64,000 nt of DNA from Astragalus membranaceus (GCA_039519185.1 CM076847.1:39900916-39964915), one strand, 5' to 3'. Positions 21,208 through 33,344 are shown, numbered from the stretch's first letter. Made by a program: numbers and translations. Notes: generated from the sequence alone by a model not told the origin.

Positions 21208-23161
21208 GACTCGCTAAGCGGTTAGTTGTTTTTTGTACTTTTTGAGAAATAGGAGAGAAGTAGATTAAAAGAAAAAAAATGGGTTTTTTATTAATGCAAT
21301 TGACAGAGGTCGGCCGCCCCCTGCTCCTACGTATCTCCTGGTAGAGAATCAAATCACACGTAGTTCTTGGGTTAGAAAATGTTTGTTTGTTTTGTTGATT
21401 TTAATTTTTGAATACGTGGTTCAAGATCACCAAGCTGTACAACTCAGGCGTCTTAAACCGGGATTGACAAGATGTCGCATCTCAGCCGTTCCCATATTTT
21501 TGTACTTTTATGAGAAAAGGTGTTTAAAAGAAAAAAAATAAATATGGAATAAAAACAGTTTTTGAAAAGGATGGTTAGGTAATAAAGATCCATTTTTTAT
21601 AAGAGGAGTGTCCTAATGAAGTAATGGGGTGAAAATAACAAACCCGGAATGGATAAAGGCCCAGGAGATGGGTGCAAGTAAAAAAAAAACCAGATCTTTG
21701 ATTTCTATAAAAATAAAGATTGGTTATCTAATATTTAATAAAGCAAAAGAATAAAGACATGATATCATACAGTAAAATAACAACAACAATTAACAGGATG
21801 GGGGGAGAGTCACGCCCTCTGGCAGTGACGGGAGGGAGTTAAAAGAAAACATTTTTTTGCTATTTAATTATTTAATAAAATAAAAGAGGTAAAGTGGTAT
21901 AAAAGGTAAAATGAAAGAGGGGAGTTGGAACCCTAATATTTCTCATTACCAACCCATCAGCCGCACAACTGTTAAGGTGAGGAAAAAAAAAACAACTTTT
22001 GAGAAGGGAAAGAACCATAGAAAGAGAAAGAAAGAAACCTTGGGGAGAGAGAGGGTGGCGCGATTTGGTGATGGTGGTGGAGGTGAGCTTTTCCGGTGGT
22101 GGGTGGAGATGAGATTTTCCGGTGGTGGTGTTCACGGCGAAGGGGAGGTGGCCGTGAGAGAGGAAGTTTGGGGTTGTTTGGAGTGAGGTGGGGGTGGTGT
22201 ACGGTTTGGCTGTGGTTCGGCTCTGTGGGTGGTGGTGCGCGGCAGGTTTCCGGCGACAGAGGGTGGTGGTTGTTGGGTGAAGAGTTTATGATGATGGTGA
22301 GTGAAGGAGAAAACTCTCTACTACTCTCTTTTTCCTTGTATTCTTCTCCTCCCTTTCCTTTTTATTCAGTTTCTTTTCTCCTCCCCCTTTCTGTGTGTGT
22401 TGTGTGTGTGTTGTGTATTGTTAAGTTTTTCCTTTCTTTTGTTTCCTAGTGCCTTCGGTTCCCCTCCTGTGCGTGTGTTATTGTATTTAGTTTTTTTCTT
22501 TACTTTGTTCCCAGCCCCCTCCCCCTTTATTTTGATTGTGTTTCTAATTGTTTGTGTTTTTTTGTCTCTGTATCCTCCCCCTTACTGTTACAGGTTGCTG
22601 GTTTTTTTATAGAGGATCCCCCATTGTGTTGTTATGCTTTTGCAGAGTAGGCAGAGTAGTGGAGCAGAGGTGGTGGTACTGCTGTTTGCAAGGCCAGCAT
22701 TGTTGGTGCCAAGAATGGGAAGACAATAAAGAGGGTGAAGAAATGGGCTTTGGCATAATGCTCAAAGAGATTTTCAGCAAGGACAGCAGCTTGTGCTGCC
22801 TTGCTTTTTATTTAGTTTTTGTTTTTTAATTAATTTTTTGTACTACTTTGTATTTAATTTTTTGTCTACATGTATGTACTAGAGTTGACTTCTTTATTTG
22901 TAAAAAAAACTGATTATAGTAATAATAATAAAAAAGCAATTATTCAAATCTGATTTTTTTTATTACATTTTCTTATTAAACTAATACCTATAAAATAACG
23001 AGTACTAAAATGAGCACCCGTACACGACGACAAGTGACACGCATGCACAACGAGAATGAAACCTGCACATGAACGGGAATGACACGCGCAAACAGCAAAC
23101 ACAATATTTTAGATTTTTTCTAGTAAACTTTAAATTAGCCGGACAAAATTAGGGTATGACA
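20907..23161 (-). mobile_element. Solo LTR of the element C family
   Basis: A 2255-bp LTR with ends TGTAGCGACCG and GGGTATGACA, closely similar over its first few hundred bases to the LTRs of element C. No primer site or polypurine tract adjoins it, and the flanks are GTCAC (20902-20906) and GCCAC (23162-23166), a 5-bp target duplication with one change. It is therefore a solo LTR left by recombination between the two LTRs of a full element. A (TAA)n run is at 21161-21207, and the conserved hairpin module at about 20915-21370. Confidence 0.9.
21161..21207. repeat. (TAA)n microsatellite
   Basis: About 15 units of TAA. The element C LTRs have only three or four units at the same place (36500 and 47147), so the run expanded in this copy. 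Confidence 0.9.
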
Positions 23162-24563
23162 GCCACCCTTTTTCCTCTTGTATTTATTATACCTTTTCAG
23201 TCTGTGTACCCGCAATGGGCTGTTAGTCATTCCAGTCAAGTACCATGTACCATATCAGTCAATTTCAGTGTATAATATCAGTCAAGTACCGTGTACCATA
23301 TCAGTCAATTACAGTGTATAATATTAGTCAAGTACCGTGTGTTATTATCATTCTTTGACATTTGCACTCTCGCGTTCTCTAAAAGCGGTTTTCCATTTTA
23401 TTCATAACACACAATCTTTCTATCGAACATGTTCAATCTCATACCATTGTTACCTTTACATTGTTGTGGAACCTTGGGGAATGGATTGGAAGAGGATTGG
23501 AATCATTTGGAATGGATAAAAAGGTACTTTGAAATTGAAGGTCAGAAGGTCTCACACGACCTGTGCATATAGGCGCACGACCCGTGTGTGGTTGAACAGT
23601 TTGCAGAAGATTTCCAGAAAGATACGCACGACCCGTGCGTGATCCACTAAAATTTTATAAAGTTCCAGAGGCATACGCACGACCCGTGCGACTAGGCGCA
23701 CGACCCGTGCGACTAGGCGCACGATCCGTGCGTGTTTTAAAAATCCAGTTTCTGTCGTATCAGAGGGAGGCGCACGACCCGTGCTCGTAGGCACACGATC
23801 CGTGCATCTCTATCAGTTTTCCAGAAATTAGTATTTTCATGAGTAATCCATTTCGTTCCGATTCCAAAATCCCTTCCGATCGAGACCCAAACTCAATCAC
23901 ACATTAAAATAATATATCACAGCGTTCCAACACAATCAATCACACAATATATGATTTAAGTCACGATTCTTTGGAGAAAACGGTTTTTAATAAGTTTCCT
24001 TTCGATAACAAAATCGTGTGACCATGGTTTTCGAAAATAAAACTCAGAACGCAAAAACATTCCCTAAGCGAGTTATAGAACTCACCTATCGTGATGAAAA
24101 TCACGCAAACACCGAGACTCCGAGAACTCAACCGCTCCGACAACGAACTTAGCCACTCCAAATCGCTTGGACAGCAGCTAATTCCGAATCTTAGCTACCC
24201 AAATGACTTCAACTGAATGGTGGTTTGAATATGAACCTTGTTACTGATTGTTCAGCTCTCAAAACTACATGCAAGCTTAGAATTCCATGATTTTGGTCAA
24301 ATTGAGCTTGAAGTGCTCATAAATGGCGAATTGAGATAGAGAAGGGTGATGATGATGTTGTTGGTACCAGTGTGAAGAGGATGAAAAGCTGATTTCAATG
24401 GTGTTAAAAATCGAAACATGCATTCAGGTTTGGTCTTCCCTCTCCCTCTTCTCCTCTTCGCCTACTCTCTCCCTCTCTCAAGGTTCTCACTCTTTTTTCT
24501 GAATTTCTGAAAATGGAATGTGTTTGTATGGGAGTGAGGTTGGTTATGTGAGAGTGAGTGGAG
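23162..24563 (-). mobile_element. Gypsy 5' LTR, middle part
   Basis: Continues the LTR between the solo LTR and the hAT element. The GCACG/CGTGC array is at 23553-23805. It ends with GAGTGGAG, the hAT target site. Confidence 0.9.
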
Positions 24564-24575
24564 TAGGGGTGGACA
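24564..24575 (+). repeat. Left terminal inverted repeat of the hAT
   Basis: TAGGGGTGGACA; its partner is 30126-30137. Confidence 0.95.
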
Positions 24576-26254
24576 GACCACCGAACCCGACCACCACCCG
24601 AAGAAACCGAAGGGAAAAAGGGGGCATCGGTCGGGTGAAAGCGGATACGCGGGTTGGGAAGGGAAAGAAATGGGCTTCAATGGGCCAGCACGGACGGATG
24701 CGGTGCGTGAGCCCAAATCCATCGGTGCCCGGACCCGACCGACCCATACTCTTTTTTTTATTTTTTAAAACAATATCTCGCTATACGACGTCGTTTCAAG
24801 CCACTCAGCATCTCAAAACATAAACCCCTCGTTTCCTTTTCAGTTCACATTCACAAACACTTCACGCTCTCTCAATGAACCCTAGCGCCGCAGCTGCGCT
24901 CTCCTCCGTCCCTAGCGCCGCAGCTACGCTCTCCTCCGTCCTCCCATCCTACGATCGCTGAAGTTGTGCTCTCCTTCCATCCGACGATCACTGAAGCTGC
25001 ACTCTCCTCTCATCCCACGATCACCTGAAGCCACCGTGCTCTCGCATCATCTACTCATCTTCGATGGCCCAGTAACCATTCGTCGTACTCCGGTATGCCT
25101 TCTTTACACTACGAAATCTCTGTTTCTCCTTCAAATCTCTGTATCGTTGTGCTTTAGGTTTTTATGTGGTCGTCGTTTTTAGATTTAGGGTTCATGGTTT
25201 CTATGGGTTTGATTTTTATCGTACATAGCACTAGATCTATCTCGTTTTGGTTATATTTCTCTGTTTCACTGCGTATTAGGGTTTCTATCTTTCAGTTTAG
25301 GGGTTTTCGTTTTTTGGGGTTTTCATTTTAGGGCTTTTGCAATTTCTGGGTTTAATGATTTAACGAGATAATTTGGTTTTAAGTTTTATTGTTTCACGAA
25401 GATGAATGGTTTAAAAACGCATGTGGTTAATTTTAGGGCTTTTGCATTTTCTGGGTTTGATGGTTTAACAAGAAAATCTGGTTTTAAATCTAGCTTTTGC
25501 ATTTAAAAACGCATGTGGTTAATTTTAGGGCCTTTGCATCTGGTTTTAAATTTTATTTTTTCACTGAGTTTAATGGTTTAAAAACATATGTGGTTCATTT
25601 TAGGGATTAATGGTTTAAATTTTATTTTTTCACCGAGTGTAATGGTTTAAAAACATAAGGGTTTAATGGAAAGGAAATCAAGCAACCTTTGGAGCAAGTG
25701 TCAAAGAACTAAGAAACAAGGGAAGATACATAGACAGATACATACCATAAAAGGTGAGTGTGTCTATAATTCTTATGATGGTTTTTTCTTACATTGTTCA
25801 ATGATCTTTCTATCATTAATTTATCTTTGTCTAATCTTCACTAATTGATCTTTTTGTGTTGTATGTTGACTAATTAATTTGAGGCTGGATGCAAGAAAGG
25901 AAGGACAAGAAGCTGTAAATCTGTAAGTTATCAATCAATCGATAAGGTGAATGAGTATGTATGTTTTAATTATTATTTCTTGTTATTTGTGAAACTATTA
26001 TTAGTTGTGAAACTGTGTTATAAGATTAATTTGTGAATCAATAAGTTAGTAAGTTATAAGCTTATAGTTAGTAAGTTATAAGAATAATTTGTGAAACTAT
26101 TATTAGTTGTAAACTGTGTTGTTTTTACTTGTTTAAATCAAATATGTATGCTTTCTAATGCAAAGGTAGTTTAAAAACGAGCTGTAATGAATAAGCTTAT
26201 ACTTGTTTACATGAATAAATCAAATTTGTATGCTTTATAGATTTGTTCTCAGCA
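24576..26254 (+). other. hAT upstream region
   Basis: GC-rich subterminal sequence to about 24760, then a pyrimidine-rich likely 5' untranslated region (24830-25100) with duplicated CCTAGCGCCGCAGCT words. Further on it is AT-rich with repeated GGTTTAAAAACGCATGTGG words (25390-25660). AAAAGGTGAGTG at 25748 is a good splice donor shape and TTTATAG at 26234 and TTCTCAG at 26246 are acceptor shapes, so one or more leader introns are likely. These splice calls are unproven. Confidence 0.5.
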
Positions 26255-28533
26255 ATGGATCAGCTAGGCCAAAAAACCTCCTCCTATACCAGAAAATGCC
26301 ACACCACAATACCCTTCTCAAGCTGTCACTGGGCAAGCAACAGCTGCTGCAGCTGTAGTTGCTCCTAAACCTCCTCTTGGAAAGAAGAGGAAGCCAAATG
26401 CAAACAAAAAAAGGACAACTTCTGAAGCCTGGGATCATTTCGTTAGATTACCGGACGAGACGGAACCTATTGCAGCTTGCAAACACTGCCACATAAAATT
26501 CCGATGCGATTCTAAGATTCATGGTACATCTAACATGAAGGCTCACATTCCACTCTGTCCTTCATATCCTTATGCTCTAGTGAATGACTCCAAACAAACA
26601 ACTCTTACTTTTAGTCCTGGGGAAAAATCTAGTTTAGTCACCACTAGTACAAGATTTGATGTTGATGCTTGTAAAAAGGCGGTTGTTATTTTTGTAATAG
26701 TTGATGAGCAACCATTTAAGGTGGTAGAGGGTGATGGATTTAGGTTCATGATGAGTCAAATGCAACCCCAATTTACTGTCCCATCTAGAAGAACTGTTGC
26801 TAGGCACTGCTATCAACTCTATCTTGAAGAGAAACAAAAATTGAAAAATCTTTTTAGATCTGATTGCTCAAGGGTAGCACTTACCACCGATTGTTGGACC
26901 TCAATTCAGAATCTGAATTATTTAACCCTCACCGCACACTTCATAGACAGCCAATGGAGATACCAAAAGAGGATTATAAGCTTTTGTGTTGTTCCTAACC
27001 ATAAGGGAGAGACAGTTGGTAGGAAAGTAGAGGAGGTTCTTAGAGAATGGGGTATTAGGAATGTGTCCACAATTACTGTGGACAATGCAAGCTCTAATGA
27101 TGTTGCTGTTGCGTATTTAAAGAAAAAACTAAACAATATGAATGGGTTGGTGGGGGATGGACAGTTTTTTCATGTCAGGTGTTGCGCTCATATTCTTAAT
27201 TTGGTGGTGAACGATGGATTGAAGGACATGAGCAGCTCTATTTCTAGCATTAGAACAGCCGTTAGGTTTGTTAGGTCTTCACCTCAACGTTCTGCCAAGT
27301 TCAATGAATGTAAAGAATTTTCTAGTATAACTTGTAAAAAATTGTTGTGTCTTGATGTTTCCACTAGGTGGAACTCGACATACATGATGTTAAATGCAGC
27401 TGAAAAGTATCAGCCAGCCTTTGATAAACTAGAGTATGAAGATGTGAGTTATGCTGAATTCTTTGGGGCTGCTGGAATTCCTAGTGCATCTGATTGGGAT
27501 AAAGTTCGTGTGTTTCAGAAGTTTTTGAAACTGTTTTATGATGCTACTAAAGTTTTCTCAGCCTCACAGAGTGTTACTTTGCATGCTGGGTTTTCCCAAC
27601 TCTCTTCCATCCTCATTGAACTCAATAATTCTGCCATGAACCTCAACACAATTCTTGCTACCATGGGTATGGAAATGAAGAAAAAATATGAGAAGTATTG
27701 GGGGAAAATTGAAAATATTAACCAGCTTATCTATTTTGGTGTTATTTTTGATCCTAGGTATAAGTTGAGGTATGTTGAGTGGTCATTTCAAGAAATGTAT
27801 GTTTCCAATCCCACCTTTGCTACTGAACTTTTCAGTTCAGTTAAAAATAATCTTTTTAAGATGTACAATTGGTACAAGGATGAATATGAGAAGAAAAATA
27901 ATGTTGGGCAGCAAGCTGTTAGTCCTTCAGTAGGTGGTGAAACACCTGCAGTTTCTGAAATACTCTCAACTCAAGCAAGAGAACATGCATTTAAGCAACA
28001 TTTGCGGGAAAAGGATTCTATTGATAAGAAAAATGAACTAGAGAGGTTTTTGGGTGAACCTAATATAGATGCATCAGCCACATTTGAGATTTTAGCTTGG
28101 TGGAAACAAAACTCAGGCCGGTACCCTGTGTTATCTACCTTTGTTAGAGATCTTTTGGCCACACCAGTTTCTACTGTGGCATCTGAGAGTGCATTTAGCA
28201 CTGGAGGGAGGGTTTTAGATACATATAGAAGCTCCTTAAGCCCTGAAATGGCAGAAGCTCTTATATGTACTCAAAACTGGTTGAAGCCTTCTTTCTTCCA
28301 GATTAAAAACCTCAACATAGATGAAGAGTATGAGGATTTTGATAACATTGTAGCAGGTATAAATTAAATGATTTCTGGTCTTTTGATAATATTTGCTTTC
28401 TAATTCTATATCAACTAATATTTGTTTTTTATGTTCCATAGAATTTCAAGGAGGGGTTTCTGTGGATGATGGAGCTGCTGGAGTTGTTGGCTCATCATCT
28501 CAGTCACAGCCAATTAATATTGGCAGTGGCTGA
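26255..28533 (+). CDS. hAT transposase (Ac-like, BED zinc finger, RNase H-fold, dimerisation domain)
   Basis: This enzyme would cut and rejoin the hAT ends. An open frame runs from 26268 to 28370. It begins with a Pro-rich and basic N-terminus, then a BED finger (AWDHFVRLP, ACKHCHIKF, TSNMKAHIPLC). Counting from the Met at 26535, the first catalytic Asp is D119 in LTTDCW, the second D183 in VDNASSND, and the Glu E551 in VASESAFSTGG; RCCAHILNLVV and TRWNSTYMML lie between. The C-terminal dimerisation region follows FEILAWWKQNSGRYPVL. The probable start ATG at 26255 is one frame off, with a TAG at 26265 in the main frame, suggesting a one-base insertion; starting at 26535 instead would lose most of the BED finger. 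The last exon is probably spliced: donor AG|GT at 28357, acceptor ending 28441, then 30 codons to TGA at 28531. Confidence 0.9.
28357..28441 (+). other. Predicted 85-bp intron in the hAT transposase
   Basis: Donor GTATAA and acceptor CATAG bracket an AT-rich stretch. Splicing extends the frame by 30 codons ending in a Ser/Gln-rich tail, and both sides keep phase. Without splicing the frame ends at 28370. Confidence 0.6.
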
Positions 28534-30125
28534 GAAGAATTTCAGTTAGTCTCTCCTACACTAATAACTAATTTATTGCTTCATTTAGTTGTGAATGTAT
28601 TAACAGCTCAATTTTTAACATTTGCAGTCATAACTTTTTTGCTTTTTTGGATTCACATGGCTCACATATTATAGCCAACTATATAGAACCTTGTTTGTTC
28701 TTTTGGAGTCTTTCATGGCTCACTACATGATCCAATTATCCAACTTCATGCAAGGGAACTTCTGTTTTGGGTATGAATGAAGGTAATGCTTTCCTAAACA
28801 CTCTCTAATAGTTTCTTGCATTCTGTTTTATGTTTTAATAATTACTCTGTATCTGGCTGTTTTTGTTTCAGAAATTAAGTTCATTTTGTTGGAACTTAGG
28901 ACATTGGTCGAGATTAAATAGATGCTTCCATATAAATCAGATTGAAGTCTGCTGTTGTTTAGAACTGATGGGGTAAGCACTGAAATTAGATTGAATTCTG
29001 CATCTGTCCTAAATTAAAATCAGAAGTCCTTGATATTGAAATCAGTTAAGGATATTAAAATCATATTGAAACCTGCATTTGTTTTACTTTAGGATATTAA
29101 AATCAGATTGAAATCTGTTGAAATCTGCTTCTGGTTAAAATCTGCTTTTGGATATTAAATTCAGATTGAAATCAGATTGAAATCTGTTGAAATCTGCTTC
29201 TGGATATTAAAATCAGATTTAAATAATGTTGTGTTGCTTTGCAGTTTCTGGTTTAAGGTATCTTTTTGGCCAACCAAGTGTTGATATGCTATTACTTAGG
29301 CTATTTAGCTGCAAGTAACAAGGTTAGTGCTATTAAGTGGTTGATTTATTTATTATTACTGGATTAAGTTATTATTACTGTTTTAACTAATGAAAGTTAC
29401 TATTTTATTATGCAGATTGCATATTCTAGGGGTTTGTGAACTTTGAAGTTGTGAACTTCATTAAGCTTCTCTAAAGAAGCTGTAAAATTCCCCTTGCATG
29501 GGTGTATGATGTAATTTAGCCTTTAAACTTAGATTTATTACTATTAAGTATTGCTTGCTTTAGTTGGTTGGTTATTAATTTGGTTGATGATGGGCCTGTG
29601 ATTATAATAGTTATTGCCACATACTTTGGTAATTGGCAGCAGTAAACTATTTTAACTTGGTTTAGGTTTGACCTCTTTTATAATGATGTGTTATCATTTA
29701 CAAATATGTTTGTGTTAGAATTTAGTTTAAAATTTACTAGGACAGGTATGATAATGGCCATGAATTTAGGCCAATTTATGTTTGTATGTTTTTTCAAAAA
29801 ATTCTGATAATATGAAGAGTTTTGATCAAGAGACTCAGCCTAGTAATTTACTTGGTATTAAAATTAAATTTCCTAGGCCCAATACTGTATTTAGAATTTT
29901 TAAAACAGCAAAAAAAAACTATGGATAAAAAAACTAGTTTAAAATAAGCAATTGGGCCAGTGAAGGCCCAACCCGTAACTACCCACCCACCAAACCGTCC
30001 GCATCCGCAAACCCGAATCCGCCAAAAACCGTTTATTGAAATGGTCGGATTTGGGCCTCCCAATTCAATCCGTGGATTGCTTCGGATGGGCCAATTTGGG
30101 CCCGAATCCGACCCAACCCGACCGA
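28534..30125 (+). other. hAT 3' region
   Basis: No coding signal. A degenerate array of CAGATTGAAATCTG-type words, each nearly palindromic, is at about 28985-29222. The last 150 bp are the GC-rich subterminal region before the right inverted repeat. Confidence 0.6.
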
Positions 30126-30137
30126 TGTCCACCCCTA
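30126..30137 (-). repeat. Right terminal inverted repeat of the hAT
   Basis: TGTCCACCCCTA on the plus strand, the exact reverse complement of the left repeat. Confidence 0.95.
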
Positions 30138-30396
30138 GAGTGGAGGGTTTAATGGCTCAGCTGAGAATTCATTTAAAGATGGAAAAGACTAAATCGCCCC
30201 TCCCTCCTTCATTCTCACTTAAGCTACTTTTAACTCACACTTATTCTATAATTCACTTATTTAACATAATGTACTAATTATGCATTACTACAATTTATTT
30301 ATTTCAAACATCACATAATTTAATAATTATGCTAATTAATTAATTCAACCTCTTGCTAATTTAATTAATCTAATTAGCTAATTAGGGGATGTTACA
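30138..30396 (-). mobile_element. Gypsy 5' LTR, last part
   Basis: Starts with the second GAGTGGAG and matches the end of the left LTR apart from one missing T near 30327. It ends GGGATGTTACA, followed by the CATCA duplication. Confidence 0.92.
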
Positions 30397-30401
30397 CATC
30401 A

Positions 30402-30933
30402 TTCATCATACAATCATCATTATTTCATTAAAAATGTAAAAAAAATCCTCACATGCATGTTATTCATCTCATTTAGGTTTGCCGGGAATTGTAAGTGTCT
30501 CGAAAATTTGGTCATAAGCAAGGCAATATGGGATCAAACAATGAAGCAATCCAAACTTTGAACTACCCTATAGTGAGACAGCCTGATCTGACGAGTTTAA
30601 GGGAGTGTGCGGGTTGCTTGCCGCCCATCGAGCGCAGGTCTTTTGATAGAACTTATGGAAAGATTATTATGTTACTACAGTTGGAAGTGCAAACAAATGT
30701 CATTGCCGCTTTGAGCCAATTCTATGACTCTTCATTTGCTTCACCTTAAAAAATTTCCAGATGGCACCTACCCTGGAAGAATATACACAGATCCTTGGTT
30801 TTCCTCAACAAGACATTAGGCCCTACCAGTATCAGGGGAATTACTACACAGATGAGAAACATGCCTCAATGTTACAAATTAGCAAGGAAAATTTGAAGCT
30901 CCAAAAGAAAAATCAAAATTACATTGTAGGGTT
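30402..30933 (+). pseudogene. Ogre A: end of leader and N-terminus of ORF1
   Basis: Ogre A resumes after the gypsy element. From 30495 the frame encodes the N-terminus of the Ogre ORF1 product: LTSLRECAGCLPPIERRSFDR, then LQLEVQTNVIAALSQFYDSS. A frameshift follows at about 30735; a second frame from 30761 continues MAPTLEEYTQILGF and NYYTDEKHASMLQIS. The copy in Ogre B (50525 onward) shows the uninterrupted order. ORF1 upstream of gag is a known trait of Ogre elements; its function is unknown. The sequence looks like the family I associate with DUF7745 in legume annotations. Ogre B is inserted at 30934. Confidence 0.75.
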
Positions 30934-31270
30934 TGTAATACCCCAATTTAATCCGCCCAAGTCAAAAAAACATTTTTCAGAAAAATGGAAGCAATAAGGT
31001 AATTCATAATGTGTGGAAAACAGTGGATTGGTGCATTTATGTGTGTTCGTCCCCTATTTCGCATTTTTATTTGAATTACGCGCGCGCGCCAGTAGTAACT
31101 GCGTGGGCTGCCCTGTGCCCCCGTCATTTGGCACGTGTCTGTATTTTCATCAAAAAAAAGGGTCATTTATTGATCATTATTAATTTTTGGCACCCAAAAA
31201 CATTTTTCTTAATTTTTAGGAATTTTAGGAAATAAAATAGTGCATATTTTTGCATTTTTGGGCATTTAAA
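30934..31270 (+). mobile_element. Truncated Ogre B LTR, first 337 bp
   Basis: Starts TGTAATACCCC and matches 32088-32424 over exactly 337 bp with few changes. After GGCATTTAAA the sequence jumps to a 3' untranslated region. Best explained by a deletion that removed the rest of the LTR and the coding interior. Confidence 0.85.
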
Positions 31271-32009
31271 CAGTGCATAAAAGAACACAACATCTTCATA
31301 TCATTCATCATTCTCATATCGTCCATGCCATTCGTCACTCCATGGCATCAAACAGTAGTGCATTACACTTTCAAGTTCGCATCTCAGAAGAGCGAAAGAA
31401 TAACAAAAGAAAAAGAAGAGAATGAAGAATCAAACAGAAAAAGCATCCCACCAAAATCAATCATTGCATTCATGTGCACCCAAATACCCGAGTGCATGCA
31501 TTTCATGCACCATCCAAGAGAAAAGTTACTTCGGACCAGAGAGTCCCAAAAATCTCATTTTTAGAAAATCACCATGACACTGAGTTAGTAAACTCCATCA
31601 ACCCCGAGTTAGTAAACTCCATCAGCACAGAGTTAGTGAACTCCCACCGAGTTAGTGAACTCCTTCCATAGATCACAACATCGTGTACGAGCGCGCGATG
31701 GATCCATCCGACTTCGTTAAGCCCTTCGGATTAGTTGTGTCAGCCTAAGGCACAGCGTAAATCCATTGATCGAATCAGTTCCGGACCTGATGTTGATCGG
31801 CCGCTAGAAAAGGCCACCCCCAGAGCTCGGACTCGGCAAGAGTCCGTTAGAAGGTTTTAGGCAACCTCCGAATTCCCAATTTACCGCTTTTCCCAATTTA
31901 CTGCTTTCTCGTTAATGCGACAAGTGTTAACCCCCTTTCTCAAAAGGAAAATAACAAAAAGAAAATTTGAACTTTTCTGAAGCGGACAAAATTAGTATTA
32001 TTTCTATAT

Positions 32010-32078
32010 CTTTATTTCCATTTCACCAACAAATACGAAAAGGCCAATTCATATTTCTTGGCGAAATGTGAAATAAAG
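32010..32078 (+). other. Hairpin abutting the polypurine tract
   Basis: Arms 32010-32027 and 32060-32078 (CTTTATTTCCATTTCACC and GGCGAAATGTGAAATAAAG) can pair with a 32-base loop. The 3' arm runs into the polypurine tract. The same structure with different bases is present in element C (38936-39000) and D (58484-58551). Confidence 0.7.
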
Positions 32079-32087
32079 AGGGGCAGC
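32073..32087 (+). other. Polypurine tract of Ogre B
   Basis: ATAAAGAGGGGCAGC, directly before the LTR start at 32088. The minus-strand equivalents are at 38927 and 58475. Confidence 0.85.
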
Positions 32088-33344
32088 TGTAATACCCCAA
32101 TTTTGTCCGCCCAAGTCAAAATTTTTTTTTTTCAGAAAAATGGAAGCAATAAGGTAATTCATAGTGTGTGGAAAACAGTGGATTGGTGCATTTATGTGTG
32201 TTCGTCCCCTATTTCGCATTTTTATTTGAACTACGCGCGCGCGCCAGTAGTAACTGCATGGGCTGCCCTGTGCCCCCGTCATTTGGCACGTGTCTATATT
32301 TTCATAAAAAAAAGGGCCATTTATTGATCATTATTAATTTTTGGCACCCAAAAACATTTTTCTTAATTTTTAGGAATTTTAGGAAATAAAATAGTGCATA
32401 TTTTTGCATTTTTGGGCATTTAAATAAAAGCGAATTAATTATTTTTGGACCAAGACCAGGTCAAGGACGTGGCATACATGTTACTCTACCAAGTGTAATT
32501 TTTGTATAATTTTTGGAAAGAAAGTCCTAGTCCAAAATAATTAAAAATGCATTTTCCCCATTTTTATTGCACAAGAAAGCTGAAAAATGACCATTAAATA
32601 TTCCCCGATTATTAAATGACAACTTTTATTGTCATAAATAATTAGAGGGATATTTTTATGGTGCGCAAAAATATGTGACACATTTTCAATAGGTGCACTA
32701 TCATTTGCATGCCCAAAAATTCAAAATTCAAATAGAAAGTGCAAAGTGTCTTCAATATGACAAAAGACCAAAAAGGAGAAGCAATTTTCTCTCCCCATTT
32801 TTGTGCCTTGGCCGAATTCCCTCTCTCTCTCTCTCTCCACAATTTCAAATTCCCTCTCTCTCTCTCTCTCTCCACAATTTCTTCCACACTCTTCTATTGA
32901 ACAATTATTCCTTAAGAATATTCTTGTACTATCCTTAATCCTACCCATTTCATACACATCCCTAATTCCCACACACTCTCATGTAGACTCATACCCTTTT
33001 TTGTAAATGACACCATCCTCTCACACTCACTCCTTCATAAGAAATTGCAAACTTACTTAAAATAGAACATCCCATTCCTACTCTACCCTTAACCCTAATT
33101 TCACCCAAGACCATATATGAGCCTACTCTCCCAAAATACAAAAAGAAGTTCATTTTTGCACAAAACCTCTCCTTTCTCCTCTCTTGGGCGAATACTTCCT
33201 CTCTCCCTCACTCTCATTTTTGTGTTTTCTCACTACCCACAATCCAAGTGATCTCTAATCCTAGCCCTTCATTCAAATTTAAAACCCAATCCTAGAGCAC
33301 CTAGTAAAGAACAATGACCTAATTACCCCTAGACCTAAAACAAC

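Larger units (their letters stand above)
24564..30137 (+). mobile_element. hAT DNA transposon, complete
   Basis: A 5574-bp element flanked by the perfect 8-bp duplication GAGTGGAG (24556-24563 and 30138-30145), the hallmark of hAT insertions. The uninterrupted gypsy LTR shows the empty site with one copy. Terminal inverted repeats are TAGGGGTGGACA, perfect over 12 bp, followed by GC-rich subterminal stretches with ACCCGACC words on both sides (24575-24750 and 29980-30125). The transposase is on the plus strand at 26255-28533. The length and retained coding region suggest an autonomous or recently autonomous copy. Confidence 0.95.
13249..30396 (-). mobile_element. Ty3/gypsy chromovirus element (Tekay/Del-like), split by two later insertions
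   Basis: A minus-strand element flanked by the 5-bp duplication CATCA (13244-13248 and 30397-30401). LTR ends are TGTAACACCCC and GGGATGTTACA. The left copy (3' LTR) is 13249-15636, 2388 bp. The right copy (5' LTR) starts at 20168 and, once the solo LTR, the hAT and their target duplications are removed, is 2387 bp, which confirms all the boundaries. Gag and pol lie at 15685-20021 with a few breaks. Near-identical LTRs argue for a fairly recent insertion. Tekay assignment is from integrase style and the chromodomain-type C-terminus. Confidence 0.92.
31271..32087 (+). mobile_element. Ogre B 3' untranslated region
   Basis: Non-coding sequence leading to the polypurine tract. Four GAGTTAGTRAACTC units lie at 31576-31664, each itself an inverted repeat. 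From 31985 the sequence GCGGACAAAAT starts the terminal ~105 bp that is shared with elements C and D, including the hairpin at 32010-32078. Confidence 0.75.

Noticed and set aside
21131..21352. Minus-strand frame with poly-Ile run
   Set aside because: Reads through the (TAA)n microsatellite of the solo LTR.
20902..23166. Solo LTR considered as a truncated full element
   Set aside because: No primer site, polypurine tract or interior adjoins it, and target duplications (one mismatch) flank it on both sides.
31078..31090. CGCGCGCGC run as a possible Z-DNA site
   Set aside because: Only about ten bases; also present at 32234 in the full LTR, as expected of homologous LTR sequence.
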